DNA of 64,000 nucleotides from Sphingobacterium haloxyli (GTDB lineage Bacteria > Bacteroidota > Bacteroidia > Sphingobacteriales > Sphingobacteriaceae): NCBI RefSeq assembly GCF_002980525.1, contig NZ_PVBQ01000009.1, positions 80,538 to 144,537 on the forward strand, read 5' to 3'. Below, in pieces: positions 55,398-64,000 of this stretch; positions within the stretch are counted from its first letter, which is position 1, and each line of letters starts with the position of its first letter. A program made the translations under genes and the position numbers. The notes under the pieces were generated by a model. It searched no databases. It was not told the origin of the DNA and saw only the letters and a list, made by a program, of their open reading frames with translations.

Positions 55398-56314
55398 TAC
55401 CAGTCTAATAATTCCAAGATACGACTTAGATCGTCTTCACTTTCGAAAGGAATTTCAATAGCCCCTTTGCCTCTACTATTTTTCATGTTTAATTTTACAC
55501 GGGTAGAAAATCTGGAAGCCAGATCGTCTTCAATTTTTTGGTATTGGAAGTCCAACTGCTTGCCCACCGGATTTTTTTTCGGTTTGTTCTGTTGTTGTAT
55601 GTTACGTACCAAAATCTCGGTCATCCGGACAGAAAGCCCTTTATCGATAATTTCTTGATAAACATACAGCTGTTTCTCTATTTCGCCTACATTGATCAGC
55701 GCACGCGCATGCCCCATAGAAATCTGCCCGTCACGGATACCCGCTTGAATAACAGGAGGTAATTTCAACAAACGAAGATAGTTTGTTACAGTTGAGCGAT
55801 TTTTACTCACCCGTTCGCCAAGTTCTTCTTGTTTAAGGTCACATTCTTCAATCATACGTTGAAAGCTCAATGCGACTTCAATGGCGTTGAGGTTCTCACG
55901 CTGGATATTCTCAATAAGTGCCATCTCCAGCATTTGCTGGTCATTGGCTGTGCGAACGTATGCTGGTATATCGTCGATTCCCGCTAATTTTGCTGCTCTT
56001 AATCGACGTTCTCCACTGATTAATTGGTACTCGCTTTTGCTTACCTGACGTACCGTAATGGGTTGGATTAACCCTTGTACTTTGATCGATTCGGAAAGCT
56101 CTTGTAAGGCTTGTTCGTCGAAATCCGTACGAGGCTGAAAAGGATTAACAGCGACTTGGCTAATTTTAATAAAATTGATGCTGCCGGCTGCTGGATTCGT
56201 ATTTTCTCTCGCTACAGCATCTGTCTTGCCCACGTTCTTTGTCACTTGCACATCATCACCTTGCAATAGTGCACCCAAGCCCTTTCCTAATCCTGTTTTT
56301 CTTTGTAATGCCAT
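55397..56314 (-). CDS. parB: Chromosome-partitioning protein ParB
   Basis: A 305-residue DNA-binding protein that loads on parS sites and nucleates the partition complex; it also hydrolyses CTP. The N-terminus (GLGKGLGALL) is the ParA-contact motif; the CTP-binding boxes include NPFQPR (57-62) and GERRLRAA (101-108); a helix-turn-helix lies near SKNRSTVTNYLRLLKLP. It is one base from parA's stop region. Confidence 0.96.
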   Translation of the reverse strand: MALQRKTGLGKGLGALLQGDDVQVTKNVGKTDAVARENTNPAAGSINFIKISQVAVNPFQPRTDFDEQALQELSESIKVQGLIQPITVRQVSKSEYQLISGERRLRAAKLAGIDDIPAYVRTANDQQMLEMALIENIQRENLNAIEVALSFQRMIEECDLKQEELGERVSKNRSTVTNYLRLLKLPPVIQAGIRDGQISMGHARALINVGEIEKQLYVYQEIIDKGLSVRMTEILVRNIQQQNKPKKNPVGKQLDFQYQKIEDDLASRFSTRVKLNMKNSRGKGAIEIPFESEDDLSRILELLDW

Positions 56315-56315
56315 A

Positions 56316-57113
56316 CTATATTGTTGCTGTTTGCGACTTTTCTGTAACTAAACCGTTTTTCTGTAATATTTCACGTGCGAGGTTCAAATAGTTGATAGCG
56401 CCTTTACACGATGCGTCGTGCATGATAACCGAAATACCGAAGCTTGGTGCCTCGCTTAAACGTGTATTTCGTTGAATGATGGTATCAAATACTAAGTCAC
56501 TGAAATGCGTACGAACTTCTTCGACTACTTGATTCGAAAGGCGCAGCCGCACGTCGTACATGGTTAATAAAATACCTTCGACTTCTAAGCTAGTGTTCAA
56601 TCGCGTTTGAACGATTTTAATGGTATTTAATAATTTTCCTAAGCCTTCCAAGGCAAAATATTCGCATTGTACAGGGATGATAACTGAATCAGATGCTGTT
56701 AATGCATTGATGGTAATCAATCCTAAAGAGGGTGAACAGTCTATGATAATGAAATCGTAGTCGTCTTTTATTTCATCTAACATTTTCTTCATTTTGAACT
56801 CGCGTTCATGCATGTTGATCATCTCAATTTCTGCACCTACGAGGTCAATATGTGCCGGTAGCAGATCAAGGTTAGGTGTATCTGTTTGCTGAATAGCCTC
56901 GCGAGGGGGGAGGTCGTTTACCAAACATTCATATACGCTCGCTTTGATTACCCGCGGGTCAAAACCAATCCCCGAAGTGGAATTTGCTTGAGGATCGGCA
57001 TCTACCAACAACGTCTTATGCTCCAAAACAGCCAAACTCGCCGCCAAATTGATGGAAGTTGTTGTTTTTCCTACACCGCCTTTCTGATTGGCTATTGCTA
57101 TTATTTTTCCCAT
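56316..57113 (-). CDS. parA: Chromosome-partitioning ATPase ParA (Soj)
   Basis: A 265-residue deviant-Walker ATPase that moves ParB-parS complexes and helps chromosome segregation. The P-loop KGGVGKTT is at 11-18 and DADPQANST at about 39-47; IIDCSPSLG is the Walker B region. It leads a reverse-strand operon: parA-parB-DUF5683-dapB-lepB. No parS-like 16-bp palindrome was seen nearby. Confidence 0.97.
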   Translation of the reverse strand: MGKIIAIANQKGGVGKTTTSINLAASLAVLEHKTLLVDADPQANSTSGIGFDPRVIKASVYECLVNDLPPREAIQQTDTPNLDLLPAHIDLVGAEIEMINMHEREFKMKKMLDEIKDDYDFIIIDCSPSLGLITINALTASDSVIIPVQCEYFALEGLGKLLNTIKIVQTRLNTSLEVEGILLTMYDVRLRLSNQVVEEVRTHFSDLVFDTIIQRNTRLSEAPSFGISVIMHDASCKGAINYLNLAREILQKNGLVTEKSQTATI

Positions 57114-57161
57114 GAGATTGAAACCCTTTTATATCTAAACGCCGACCGGATAAAACTTTTC

Positions 57162-57169
57162 CAAAGTTA
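57162..57169 (-). promoter_or_regulatory. Likely -7 box of the parA operon
   Basis: On the minus strand this reads TAACTTTG, an exact TAnnTTTG match, 49 nt upstream of the parA start. The -33 region has no TTTG at the usual spacing. Confidence 0.4.
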
Positions 57170-57334
57170 CGGCCAAATTTACATTCCTAAGATAAAGCAA
57201 ATGCTTAAATGATGTTAAAAATCGTATTTTTGGCAAAAGCTCTTACCCAACGGCTAAGGTTGCTAAGATACAAAAAAATAGCATTACCCTTTTATATAGA
57301 ATAAGGGCTTTTTGTAACAGCACTATTTTATAAT

Positions 57335-57856
57335 ATGAACTTAATTATATCGGGAACAAATCGCGAACGGAGTAACTCTTTAAAAATAGCTAAATATTAT
57401 CAGCAGGAACTACAGCGCAAGGGAGAATCGTGGGAACTGCTCTCGTTGTCTGATCTACCACGTGATATTACGGTGACGGATTTGTATGGGAAACGTAGTG
57501 AAGCTTTCGAACCTATACAGGCTTTAGTATCGAGCGCGCGTAAATTTGTTTTTATCATCCCCGAGTACAATGGCAGTTTTCCGGGAATATTAAAGGTTTT
57601 TATGGATGCTTGCTCTTTTCCTGCTTCATTTTTTCATAAAAAAGCGGCATTAGTGGGCGTTTCCACGGGAAAATATGGGAATATACGGGGAGTCGACCAC
57701 TTTACCGGGGTGTGTAACTACATGCGTATGCATGTATTACCTTTGAAAATTCATCTGCCTAAGGTACAGGATGAGTTGGGGGGTGATGATCAGCTTATTG
57801 ATGAATTGACCACGAAATTCGTACAGGAGCAGATCGAAGAGATCGCTCGTTTCTAA
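57335..57856 (+). CDS. NAD(P)H-dependent FMN reductase-like flavoprotein
   Basis: A 173-residue flavodoxin-fold protein. The FMN phosphate loop is SGTNRERSNSLKIA (about 4-17), and PEYNGSFPGILKVFMDA (about 77-93) is the conserved ring-binding stretch. Members reduce FMN or quinones with NAD(P)H. It is monocistronic, divergent from parA and convergent with the LpxH-like gene, which it overlaps by 4 bp at the 3' ends. Confidence 0.87.
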   Translation: MNLIISGTNRERSNSLKIAKYYQQELQRKGESWELLSLSDLPRDITVTDLYGKRSEAFEPIQALVSSARKFVFIIPEYNGSFPGILKVFMDACSFPASFFHKKAALVGVSTGKYGNIRGVDHFTGVCNYMRMHVLPLKIHLPKVQDELGGDDQLIDELTTKFVQEQIEEIARF

Positions 57857-58683
57857 ACCGGACCGCTTACAATACTGTGAAGCAACTCTTCGACGGTGTT
57901 CTGAATTTTAGGAGTTTCCTTGGGGTACTCGCCTAGAGAACTTTTCTGTTCTTCGTAGCTAAATAGATTCCACTGGCCTTGATGGTATTCTAAAGCGGTA
58001 AGGTTTTCGATCCAATCACCGGAGTTCATATAGATACAATGGCCTTTTTTCGTCTCTATATTTCGGATTTGTGGTTGATGGATATGACCACAAATCACGT
58101 AATCATAGTTGTTTTCAATGGCCAGGTGTGATGCGGTCTCTTCAAAGTCTGAAATGAATTTGATGGCTTTTTTTACAGAGTTTTTGATTTTTTTTGACAA
58201 AGAATATTTATCATATCCTAGCCTTGTCAAGGCCCAGTTAATGATGTTGTTCAACTGTATCAGACGGTCGTACCCCCAGCCACCCAGTTTGGCGAGCCAT
58301 TTTGTGTGTTGGATTGATGCGTCGAAGACATCTCCGTGAAAGAGCCAAGCTTTTTTGCCATCAATATCAAGGAGTTTTCTGTTGGTGAGTTCAATGCGGC
58401 CAAACTGCATTTTGCCGAATTTTCGCAGCATCTCATCATGATTTCCGGTTATATATACTACCTCGCATCCGTTATAGGCAAGATCTAGTACATATTTTAG
58501 TACACGGAGGTGTGATTCTGGAAAGTAGCTTTTCCTAAATTGCCAGATATCAATAATATCGCCATTGAGGATGAGTTTTTGGGGATCAATAGAGGAGAGG
58601 TATCTAAGAAGCTCTTCTGACCGACAGCCGTACGTTCCTAAGTGAACGTCAGAAATAACGACAAGTTCAACGTTTCGTTTCAT
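57853..58683 (-). CDS. LpxH-like metallophosphoesterase
   Basis: 276 residues from the ATG at 58683, which starts directly before the SDVHLG motif as in family members (an upstream start at 58707 adds eight residues). Metal-binding motifs: D12 and H14 (SDVHLG), D42 (LNGDIIDIW), N81-H82 (TGNHDE), and later CGHIHQP. This is the pattern of UDP-2,3-diacylglucosamine hydrolase, a lipid A step, but the protein lacks adjoining lpx genes and some homologues act on other phosphoesters. Confidence 0.82.
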   Translation of the reverse strand: MKRNVELVVISDVHLGTYGCRSEELLRYLSSIDPQKLILNGDIIDIWQFRKSYFPESHLRVLKYVLDLAYNGCEVVYITGNHDEMLRKFGKMQFGRIELTNRKLLDIDGKKAWLFHGDVFDASIQHTKWLAKLGGWGYDRLIQLNNIINWALTRLGYDKYSLSKKIKNSVKKAIKFISDFEETASHLAIENNYDYVICGHIHQPQIRNIETKKGHCIYMNSGDWIENLTALEYHQGQWNLFSYEEQKSSLGEYPKETPKIQNTVEELLHSIVSGPV

Positions 58684-58780
58684 ATTCGTTTTTTTAAAGT
58701 AAATCAACTTTTGTTAACCCATCATGTGCCAGAGATTAACAAATTGTCAAATTTGCTTTCGGATGTCTATCAGTTGCTGT

Positions 58781-59416
58781 TCAGTCAACTACGTATCCTA
58801 GCATATAGTCTTGAAACTTCTCGTAATATACCTGAAATGATTTTTTTATGCTGTCTTTACGCAGCACAAGGGTCATGACACCTTGTGGTTTATATTGGAA
58901 AGGTAGGATAGTCATATTTTCAAGAAAAGAGACACCCCTATTACCTTGAAGCTTATAAACGGCTTCTTTGGCACACCAACAGGCATACAACTGTTCTACG
59001 TTATTGTTTTGTATAAAAGCGAGCTCATTAGGCTTCATGAACTTTTCCTTGATACGCAATACTTTATCTTTAACAATTTCGAGGTCGATGCCACAGGGGC
59101 CTCTTTGGCTCATAATGAGCCCCGCGTAGTCGTAGGAATGTGTAAATGATATCTGATATGGGTAATTCGGCAAATAGGGTTTCCCGTTTTCGTCGGATGG
59201 GCAGGAAATAAACCCGTCTGTTTTGAGAAGGCAGCGGAGTAGGACGCGCGATGCTAGCCAGTGTAGGGTACGTTTTCCCTTACTGAAACGTTCTAAAACG
59301 GATTTCTCTTGTTCATCTAGCTGCAAGCGGTTTAACAGCTCTTCAGTCGTTTCCTCTATTTTCCATATAGCGAACTTCGTGTCGTTATCTAATTCCCGAA
59401 GGTATACCAATGCCAT
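58781..59416 (-). CDS. 4'-phosphopantetheinyl transferase
   Basis: 211 residues from the ATG at 59416 (the frame also has a TTG two codons upstream). It transfers phosphopantetheine from CoA to a carrier protein. Signature motifs GIDLE (109-113, magnesium-binding Asp/Glu) and WCAKEAVYK (147-155) show the Sfp/AcpS-II superfamily. No polyketide or nonribosomal peptide gene is in the window, so its target carrier protein is unknown. Confidence 0.9.
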   Translation of the reverse strand: MALVYLRELDNDTKFAIWKIEETTEELLNRLQLDEQEKSVLERFSKGKRTLHWLASRVLLRCLLKTDGFISCPSDENGKPYLPNYPYQISFTHSYDYAGLIMSQRGPCGIDLEIVKDKVLRIKEKFMKPNELAFIQNNNVEQLYACWCAKEAVYKLQGNRGVSFLENMTILPFQYKPQGVMTLVLRKDSIKKSFQVYYEKFQDYMLGYVVD

Positions 59417-59603
59417 GTCCAAAAGTAAGAAAAAGGCTGCACATGATTATGAGGATCGTGATATTCTATTTTTTCTCCGGTGCTCCGCGGATAATAACTT
59501 TTGGTGGGAATATAAAAAAAGTTGATTTATAGGCTATTTGCTGTTAAATAGTGTTAAAGGCTAGTCTTTAACGGTTAGCCATAGCTATTTTTGCAGATAG
59601 AGG

Positions 59604-61463
59604 ATGAAGAAGCGTAGTATCACACTAATTATATGGTTAATGTCTGTAGCTCTTGTTGGGGTGATGGCCATGCAATACTATTTTATCAAGGAGTCCTTTA
59701 AACAGAAATCCCAGCTTTTTGATGAGGCGGTGACGGCTGCACTTGCTTCGGTTGCAAGCAAAATTGAAAAGCAAGAGATTTTCGAGTTTGCCCGCGAGCA
59801 GGACCGGATTAACCAAGAGAAGTTTAAAGCTGATAAAGCTATGCGGGAGCGTAATGAACAGCTTTTGGCAGGTCAATTGGAAGTCCAGGAGCGGATAAAA
59901 AAATTACAACAGCAGCAGTTTGCCTATGAGCAGCGATATCGAGAAGAGGAAGAGAATCTAAAAGCACTTGCCCCGAATGCGATTTATGTTAACAATGCGT
60001 TCTATGAAACATATATCAGAAGAAAACGCTATCAAACCTATATAGATTTTAATGTTGTTAATAAATATGTCGGTGAGGGATATTTTGATACAGACATACA
60101 ATTATCTGCCAAGCGTGAAGTGCCTTTAATCCCAGCAAAAGATGATAGTACACGGTTTATTATTCCTTATTTTAGAAATAATAGGGTAGAGGCAATGCAA
60201 ACCGCTACGCTGATCCCTCGGACTAATCGGGAAATCGCAGATCAGCTACAGGAACTGGAAAACCAATTGGTAGTACTAAATGCGAAGAAATTGCAGCAGG
60301 CGACCACCCTTTTTGATACGTTAGCTATCATAGGTGGAAAAAGCGAACATATCCTAAAAGATATAGAATCGAGTATATTGCTCGCAAAAAAGCCGTTTCG
60401 TGAACGCTTGAACATCAAGTTTTTAAAAAGAGAACTGGATGCGGAGCTAAATAAACGTGATATTTATGTTCCTTTTAACATTGAGGTACGAGATGATCAA
60501 AGCTATATTATCTATGAAACCCTGCAAAGCAACAATCCTAAAACAAAAAAGCAATTCGCGAAGTATAGTACAAAATTATTTGAAAATGATCTGAACAGTT
60601 CGCCGGGACTTCTATCTATTTATTTTCCAAATAAATCTTCGGTGATTCGCGATACCATGAGTTATATGCTCTTACCCATGATCGCATTGTTAGCGTTGCT
60701 CATCGGCGCCTTTGCTTATACATTAAGTATCATTTTCAAGCAAAAGAAGATTTCGGAGATGAAAACGGATTTCATGAATAACATGACCCACGAGTTTAAG
60801 ACGCCGGTGGCAACGATTATGATAGCCAGTGAATCTCTCCGTGATCCCGAGATTGCTGCTGATGGCAAGCGCGTAGACAGATTGGCAAATATTATTTACG
60901 ATGAGAATGTTCGGCTTGGTAACCATATCGAACGGGTACTAAACATTGCTCGTTTGGAGAAGGAGAATTTAAAGATAGAAAAGGTCGATGTCCACATTAA
61001 TTCCGTCGTTTCGGGAGTTTTGGATAGTATGAACTTACAGCTGCAGCGAGCAAACGGGATACTCCATACGGATATAGCTGCTCCCGATGACTTAGTGGTT
61101 GGGGATGAGCTTCATTTGTCCAATGTATTTTTTAACTTAGTTGACAATGCTATCAAGTACAGCAGAGACGCTCCTGAAATCACGGTAAAGACGTATAACA
61201 CGAAACACAGTATTATCGTGACTATCGCAGATAAAGGAATGGGGATGACAAAAGACCAAAAAGAAAAGATTTTTGACCAGTTCTATCGGATTCCGACAGG
61301 GAATATACATAATGTTAAGGGGTTTGGGTTAGGACTAAGTTATGTCAATGATATTATAAAACGGCTTAATGGTAAAATTCAGGTGAAAAGTGAAAAAGAC
61401 AAAGGCACAATCTTTGAGTTAACTTTTCCCTTAAAAGGTATAACACCTGATCGAGAAGCATAA
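59604..61463 (+). CDS. Sensor histidine kinase
   Basis: A 619-residue membrane kinase: first helix at about 7-26, a long periplasmic domain of about 325 residues with coiled-coil content (30-125, rich in E, Q and R), second helix at about 352-376, then a HisKA domain with the phosphorylated H396 (MTHEFKTPVATIM) and an HATPase domain with NLVDNAIKYS, DKGMGM and GFGLGLSYV. It is 13 bp before its response regulator. The signal is unknown; no obvious ligand domain is visible. Confidence 0.95.
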   Translation: MKKRSITLIIWLMSVALVGVMAMQYYFIKESFKQKSQLFDEAVTAALASVASKIEKQEIFEFAREQDRINQEKFKADKAMRERNEQLLAGQLEVQERIKKLQQQQFAYEQRYREEEENLKALAPNAIYVNNAFYETYIRRKRYQTYIDFNVVNKYVGEGYFDTDIQLSAKREVPLIPAKDDSTRFIIPYFRNNRVEAMQTATLIPRTNREIADQLQELENQLVVLNAKKLQQATTLFDTLAIIGGKSEHILKDIESSILLAKKPFRERLNIKFLKRELDAELNKRDIYVPFNIEVRDDQSYIIYETLQSNNPKTKKQFAKYSTKLFENDLNSSPGLLSIYFPNKSSVIRDTMSYMLLPMIALLALLIGAFAYTLSIIFKQKKISEMKTDFMNNMTHEFKTPVATIMIASESLRDPEIAADGKRVDRLANIIYDENVRLGNHIERVLNIARLEKENLKIEKVDVHINSVVSGVLDSMNLQLQRANGILHTDIAAPDDLVVGDELHLSNVFFNLVDNAIKYSRDAPEITVKTYNTKHSIIVTIADKGMGMTKDQKEKIFDQFYRIPTGNIHNVKGFGLGLSYVNDIIKRLNGKIQVKSEKDKGTIFELTFPLKGITPDREA

Positions 61464-61476
61464 AAACTAACATAGT

Positions 61477-62163
61477 ATGCAGAAAATATTACTAGCTGAA
61501 GATGACCCTAACTTAGGCGAACTTCTAAAAGATTACTTAGAATTAAAAGGGAAATTTGATGTGACATTGGCCCAAGATGGCGATGAAGCGCTTACTGCTT
61601 TCCGTAAAGACGAATATGACTTGTGCATTTTTGATGTGATGATGCCGAAAAAAGATGGGTTTTCACTAGGCAAAGACATCCGTAAAATGGATAAAACAGT
61701 ACCTATAATCTACGCTACGGCAAAAGGTATGATGGAAGACAAAACGCAGGCATTCGAATTGGGAGGAGACGACTACATCACGAAGCCTTTCCGCGTAGAA
61801 GAATTATTACTCCGTATCAACGCGTTGTTAAAACGCGTGTCCAAGGATAAAGAAGAGGAACTAGTAGATAAGTTTGAAATTGGGGATTATTTCTTTGATT
61901 ATACCAGTCAGCTGATTTCTTACAAAGGTCAGCAACAAAAACTGTCGACTAAAGAAGCAGAGTTGTTGCGGTTATTGTGCTTGAAGAAAAACGATGTGCT
62001 TACAAGAGAGGAGGCGCTAGTAAAAATATGGCACGATGACAATTATTTTACGGGTCGTAGTATGGATGTTTTCTTGAGTAAATTACGTAAATATCTCAAA
62101 GAAGATGCTAATGTTGAGATTGTCAATGTTCACGGTAAGGGGTATAAGTTATTAGTAAGTTAG
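61477..62163 (+). CDS. OmpR/PhoB-type response regulator
   Basis: A 228-residue two-domain regulator. The receiver domain has the acidic pocket EDD (8-10), phosphoacceptor D53 (IFDVMMPKKDGF), the conserved T and K105-region (YITKPFRVEELLLRI). The C-terminal half (about 125-228) is a winged helix with the transactivation-type pattern SMDVFLSKLRKYLKEDANVEIVNVHGKGYKL. It is the partner of the kinase just upstream. Confidence 0.95.
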   Translation: MQKILLAEDDPNLGELLKDYLELKGKFDVTLAQDGDEALTAFRKDEYDLCIFDVMMPKKDGFSLGKDIRKMDKTVPIIYATAKGMMEDKTQAFELGGDDYITKPFRVEELLLRINALLKRVSKDKEEELVDKFEIGDYFFDYTSQLISYKGQQQKLSTKEAELLRLLCLKKNDVLTREEALVKIWHDDNYFTGRSMDVFLSKLRKYLKEDANVEIVNVHGKGYKLLVS

Positions 62164-62164
62164 T

Positions 62165-62187
62165 AGGGCGCATCCTGTGCGCCCTTT
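62165..62187. terminator. Terminator between the response regulator and pfkA
   Basis: AGGGCGCA and TGCGCCCT pair around a TCCTG loop and are followed by TTTAATTTT. It lies between two convergent genes. Confidence 0.75.
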
Positions 62188-62191
62188 AATT

Positions 62192-63166
62192 TTATAATGA
62201 TAGAATTTCCACAATTCTAGTTAAGTTTTCGTTTATTTTATCGATATGTTTGATCGCTTTGCTAAACGGCGTGAAATGTACCTGGCCACAGATAAGTCCG
62301 GCCATTTCTCCTCGCCGCCCCTCCAACAACCCTTCTACCGAAGCGACCCCCAGCCTACTGGCTAGGACTCTATCCATACAGCTTGGTCTTCCGCCACGTT
62401 GGATATGACCCAGTATAGAAAGGCGTACATCGTAATGAGGAAAATTCTCCTTGATTTTATCGGAAACGACTTCCCCACCTTCTTTATCTCCTTCTGCGAC
62501 AATGATGATACGTGAGGATTTGTTTTTACGTGACTTATCGAGACGTTTCATGATGGCATCATAGTCTACGTTTAGTTCCGGAATTAATACGGCTTCAGCT
62601 CCCGTGCTGATGCCAGAACGTAATGCGATCAGGCCTGAGTCACGTCCCATGACTTCAATAATGAATACGCGATCGTGAGATTCAGCTGTATCTCTTATCT
62701 TGTCAACAGCGTCAACCACGGTATTAATCGCTGTGTCGTATCCAATAGTGAAATCCGTTCCGGCCAGATCGTTGTCGATAGTCCCCGGCATCCCTATTAT
62801 AGGGATGTCAAATTCTTCAATAAATTTGGAGGCTCCGGTAAATGTTCCATCGCCACCGATGACAACTAGGGCGTCTATTCCTAGTTTTTGGATATTTTCA
62901 TAGGCTTGTTTACGACCTTCATAGGTTCTGAATTCGTCACTTCGTGCCGTTTTGAGGATAGTTCCGCCGCGCTGAATAATATTGGCTACCGATTTAGCGT
63001 CCATAGGCATGATTTCACCCTTGACTAGTCCGTCATAGCCTCGGAGCACACCAAATACATTTAAATGATTGTATATGCCTGCACGAACAACGGCACGGAT
63101 GCCGGCATTCATCCCTGGCGAATCTCCTCCCGATGTTAAAACTGCGATGTTTTTTATCGTTTTCAT
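62192..63166 (-). CDS. pfkA: 6-phosphofructokinase, ATP-dependent
   Basis: A 324-residue glycolytic kinase that converts fructose-6-phosphate and ATP to fructose-1,6-bisphosphate. Nucleotide motif LTSGGDSPGMNAGIRA (about 11-26); GGDGT later; catalytic MPGTIDNDLAGTDFTIGYDTAIN with the Asp of the PGTIDND motif; and GHIQRGGRPSCMDR. The length and motifs are those of the bacterial type. It is 19 bp downstream of a compositionally different gene, and not part of an obvious operon with it. Confidence 0.97.
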   Translation of the reverse strand: MKTIKNIAVLTSGGDSPGMNAGIRAVVRAGIYNHLNVFGVLRGYDGLVKGEIMPMDAKSVANIIQRGGTILKTARSDEFRTYEGRKQAYENIQKLGIDALVVIGGDGTFTGASKFIEEFDIPIIGMPGTIDNDLAGTDFTIGYDTAINTVVDAVDKIRDTAESHDRVFIIEVMGRDSGLIALRSGISTGAEAVLIPELNVDYDAIMKRLDKSRKNKSSRIIIVAEGDKEGGEVVSDKIKENFPHYDVRLSILGHIQRGGRPSCMDRVLASRLGVASVEGLLEGRRGEMAGLICGQVHFTPFSKAIKHIDKINENLTRIVEILSL

Positions 63167-63185
63167 ATATTTTTAGATTGATTGT

Positions 63186-64000
63186 TTATTCTTTAAAAGC
63201 ATCGATTCCGCTCTGTAGGTATGCTGCGTAGCTATTCACGTTGTAGTCAGCTCCTGTAGGGGGCACCAGCACATTTCCGCCGGTGTCCACGATGACATAA
63301 AGTGGCTGGGAGTTGCTGTTGAACACGGACGCCTGAAAATCGCTGTTCTTCTTTCCGATGGTATTTATCTTTTTGCCGGAATATTCCGAGACGTACTGTT
63401 CCTGTTTGGCCAGCTCCGTCCTGTCGTCCACAAACAGTTCCACCATCACGAACTCCTCGCGGAGCAGTGCCGCCACCCTCGGGTCTGTCCACACATTGGC
63501 CTCCATCTTGCGGCAGTTGACACAGTTCCAGCCTGTGAAGTCGATGAGTACCGGCCTGCCCAGCTCTTTGGCTGCGGCAAGGCCCTCTTCGTAGTCGTAG
63601 TACGGATCAAATCCCTTGGGGGTACCCCGGTCGTGGAAGATCTCGTAATATTTTTTCTTCTCTGCCGGTCCGGTGCCTGCCGCAGGGGCTGCCCCGAAGT
63701 TTACCGCCGAGAGGTCGAAGTCCTGCGTGGCCGAGGGCGGCAGGAATGCCGATATCGACTTCAGCGGAGCCCCCCACATGCCCGGCACCATGTACACCAC
63801 GAAGGCGAACACGGTCACCGCCAGTATGGTCCGGGTAACGGACAGATGCTGCAGGGGGCTGTCGTGCGCAAAACGTATCTTGCCGATCAGGTACAGTCCC
63901 AGCATCCCGAAGATGGCTATCCAGAGGGCCAGGAACACTTCCCTGTCCAGCCAGTTCCAGTGGTAGGCAAGGTCCACGTTGGACAGGAACTTCAGTGCCA
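63186..64000 (-). CDS. DsbD-like thiol:disulfide interchange protein (3' part, truncated by window edge)
   Basis: The frame is open to the window end: bases 63978-64000 still code (ALKFLSN before VDLAYHWNW), so the gene starts beyond 64000 and only about 270 C-terminal residues are seen. The visible part has the last membrane helices (FLALWIAIFGMLGLYLIG, TILAVTVFAFVVYMVPG), then a periplasmic thioredoxin-like domain with the motif FTGWNCVNCRKME, a CxxC (CVNC) redox pair. DsbD-family proteins pass electrons from cytoplasm to periplasm. GC content is far above the neighbours, near 60 percent by rough counts, hinting at foreign origin. Confidence 0.85.
   Translation of the reverse strand, partial: ALKFLSNVDLAYHWNWLDREVFLALWIAIFGMLGLYLIGKIRFAHDSPLQHLSVTRTILAVTVFAFVVYMVPGMWGAPLKSISAFLPPSATQDFDLSAVNFGAAPAAGTGPAEKKKYYEIFHDRGTPKGFDPYYDYEEGLAAAKELGRPVLIDFTGWNCVNCRKMEANVWTDPRVAALLREEFVMVELFVDDRTELAKQEQYVSEYSGKKINTIGKKNSDFQASVFNSNSQPLYVIVDTGGNVLVPPTGADYNVNSYAAYLQSGIDAFKE

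Noticed and set aside
57287..57312. Weak hairpin CCCTT/AAGGG followed by CTTTTT before the FMN reductase gene
   Set aside because: Only 5 bp pair cleanly, and it lies upstream of a start codon where there is no gene on the plus strand to terminate.
1..64000. tRNA, rRNA, CRISPR, insertion sequence, phage and parS sequences
   Set aside because: Looked for by eye on both strands in the gaps; none was seen. Short or divergent sites could be missed without a search.

Overview
The window looks like chromosomal DNA from a Bacteroidota bacterium, most likely family Sphingobacteriaceae (Sphingobacterium/Olivibacter/Pedobacter relatives). Signs are a SusC/SusD pair, TonB with two ExbD genes, a NADH dehydrogenase locus with separate nuoC and nuoD and a short NuoG, DUF5683/DUF5686-type proteins, and -7 boxes of the Bacteroidota type (TAnnTTTG). 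I cannot fix the genus from sequence alone. Most of the window is moderate in GC; the last ~0.8 kb is clearly GC-richer.

Layout. (1) 1-14282: an alpha-mannoside utilisation locus. It holds the 3' end of a class I mannose-6-phosphate isomerase, a sugar MFS transporter, a ROK sugar kinase, a very large GH92 alpha-mannosidase fused to a second glycosidase-like domain, SusC, SusD, a terminator, and a second, lipoprotein GH92. Together they would bind and import mannan or N-glycan fragments, trim them to mannose, phosphorylate the mannose and convert it to fructose-6-phosphate. (2) 14482-15742: a lipid kinase and a SUI1-like protein. (3) 16188-22381: ExbB, two ExbD, TonB, a 77-residue membrane protein, a PstS-like lipoprotein and a TPR protein; this is the energy supply for TonB-dependent import such as the SusC of region 1. 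(4) 22480-35326: a complete nuoA-N respiratory complex I operon. (5) 35394-41603: a promoter with a 110-nt structured RNA and a small protein gene, a DUF5686-like outer-membrane protein, an enoyl-CoA hydratase, an AI-2E-family permease and, convergent, an FMN-dependent alpha-hydroxy-acid dehydrogenase. (6) 41754-44320: a SAM-I riboswitch controlling metE. (7) 44399-50708: a small membrane protein, an RND adaptor, and an RND pump fused in frame to its outer-membrane factor. (8) 50713-57113: CdaA and PdxJ back to back, then the reverse-strand operon parA-parB-DUF5683-dapB-lepB. (9) 57335-63166: an FMN reductase, an LpxH-like phosphatase, a 4'-phosphopantetheinyl transferase, a histidine kinase/response regulator pair and pfkA. 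(10) 63186-64000: the 3' part of a GC-rich DsbD-like gene that runs off the window.

The items most worth a second look are the GH92/six-hairpin fusion, the RND-OMF fusion with an internal lipobox and a D-N pair at the proton-relay position, the promoter plus 110-nt folded RNA at 35394-35538, the SAM riboswitch whose P1 3' strand is repeated 49 nt downstream, and the compositional break at about 63.18 kb. I saw no tRNA or rRNA genes, CRISPR array, insertion sequence or phage genes.
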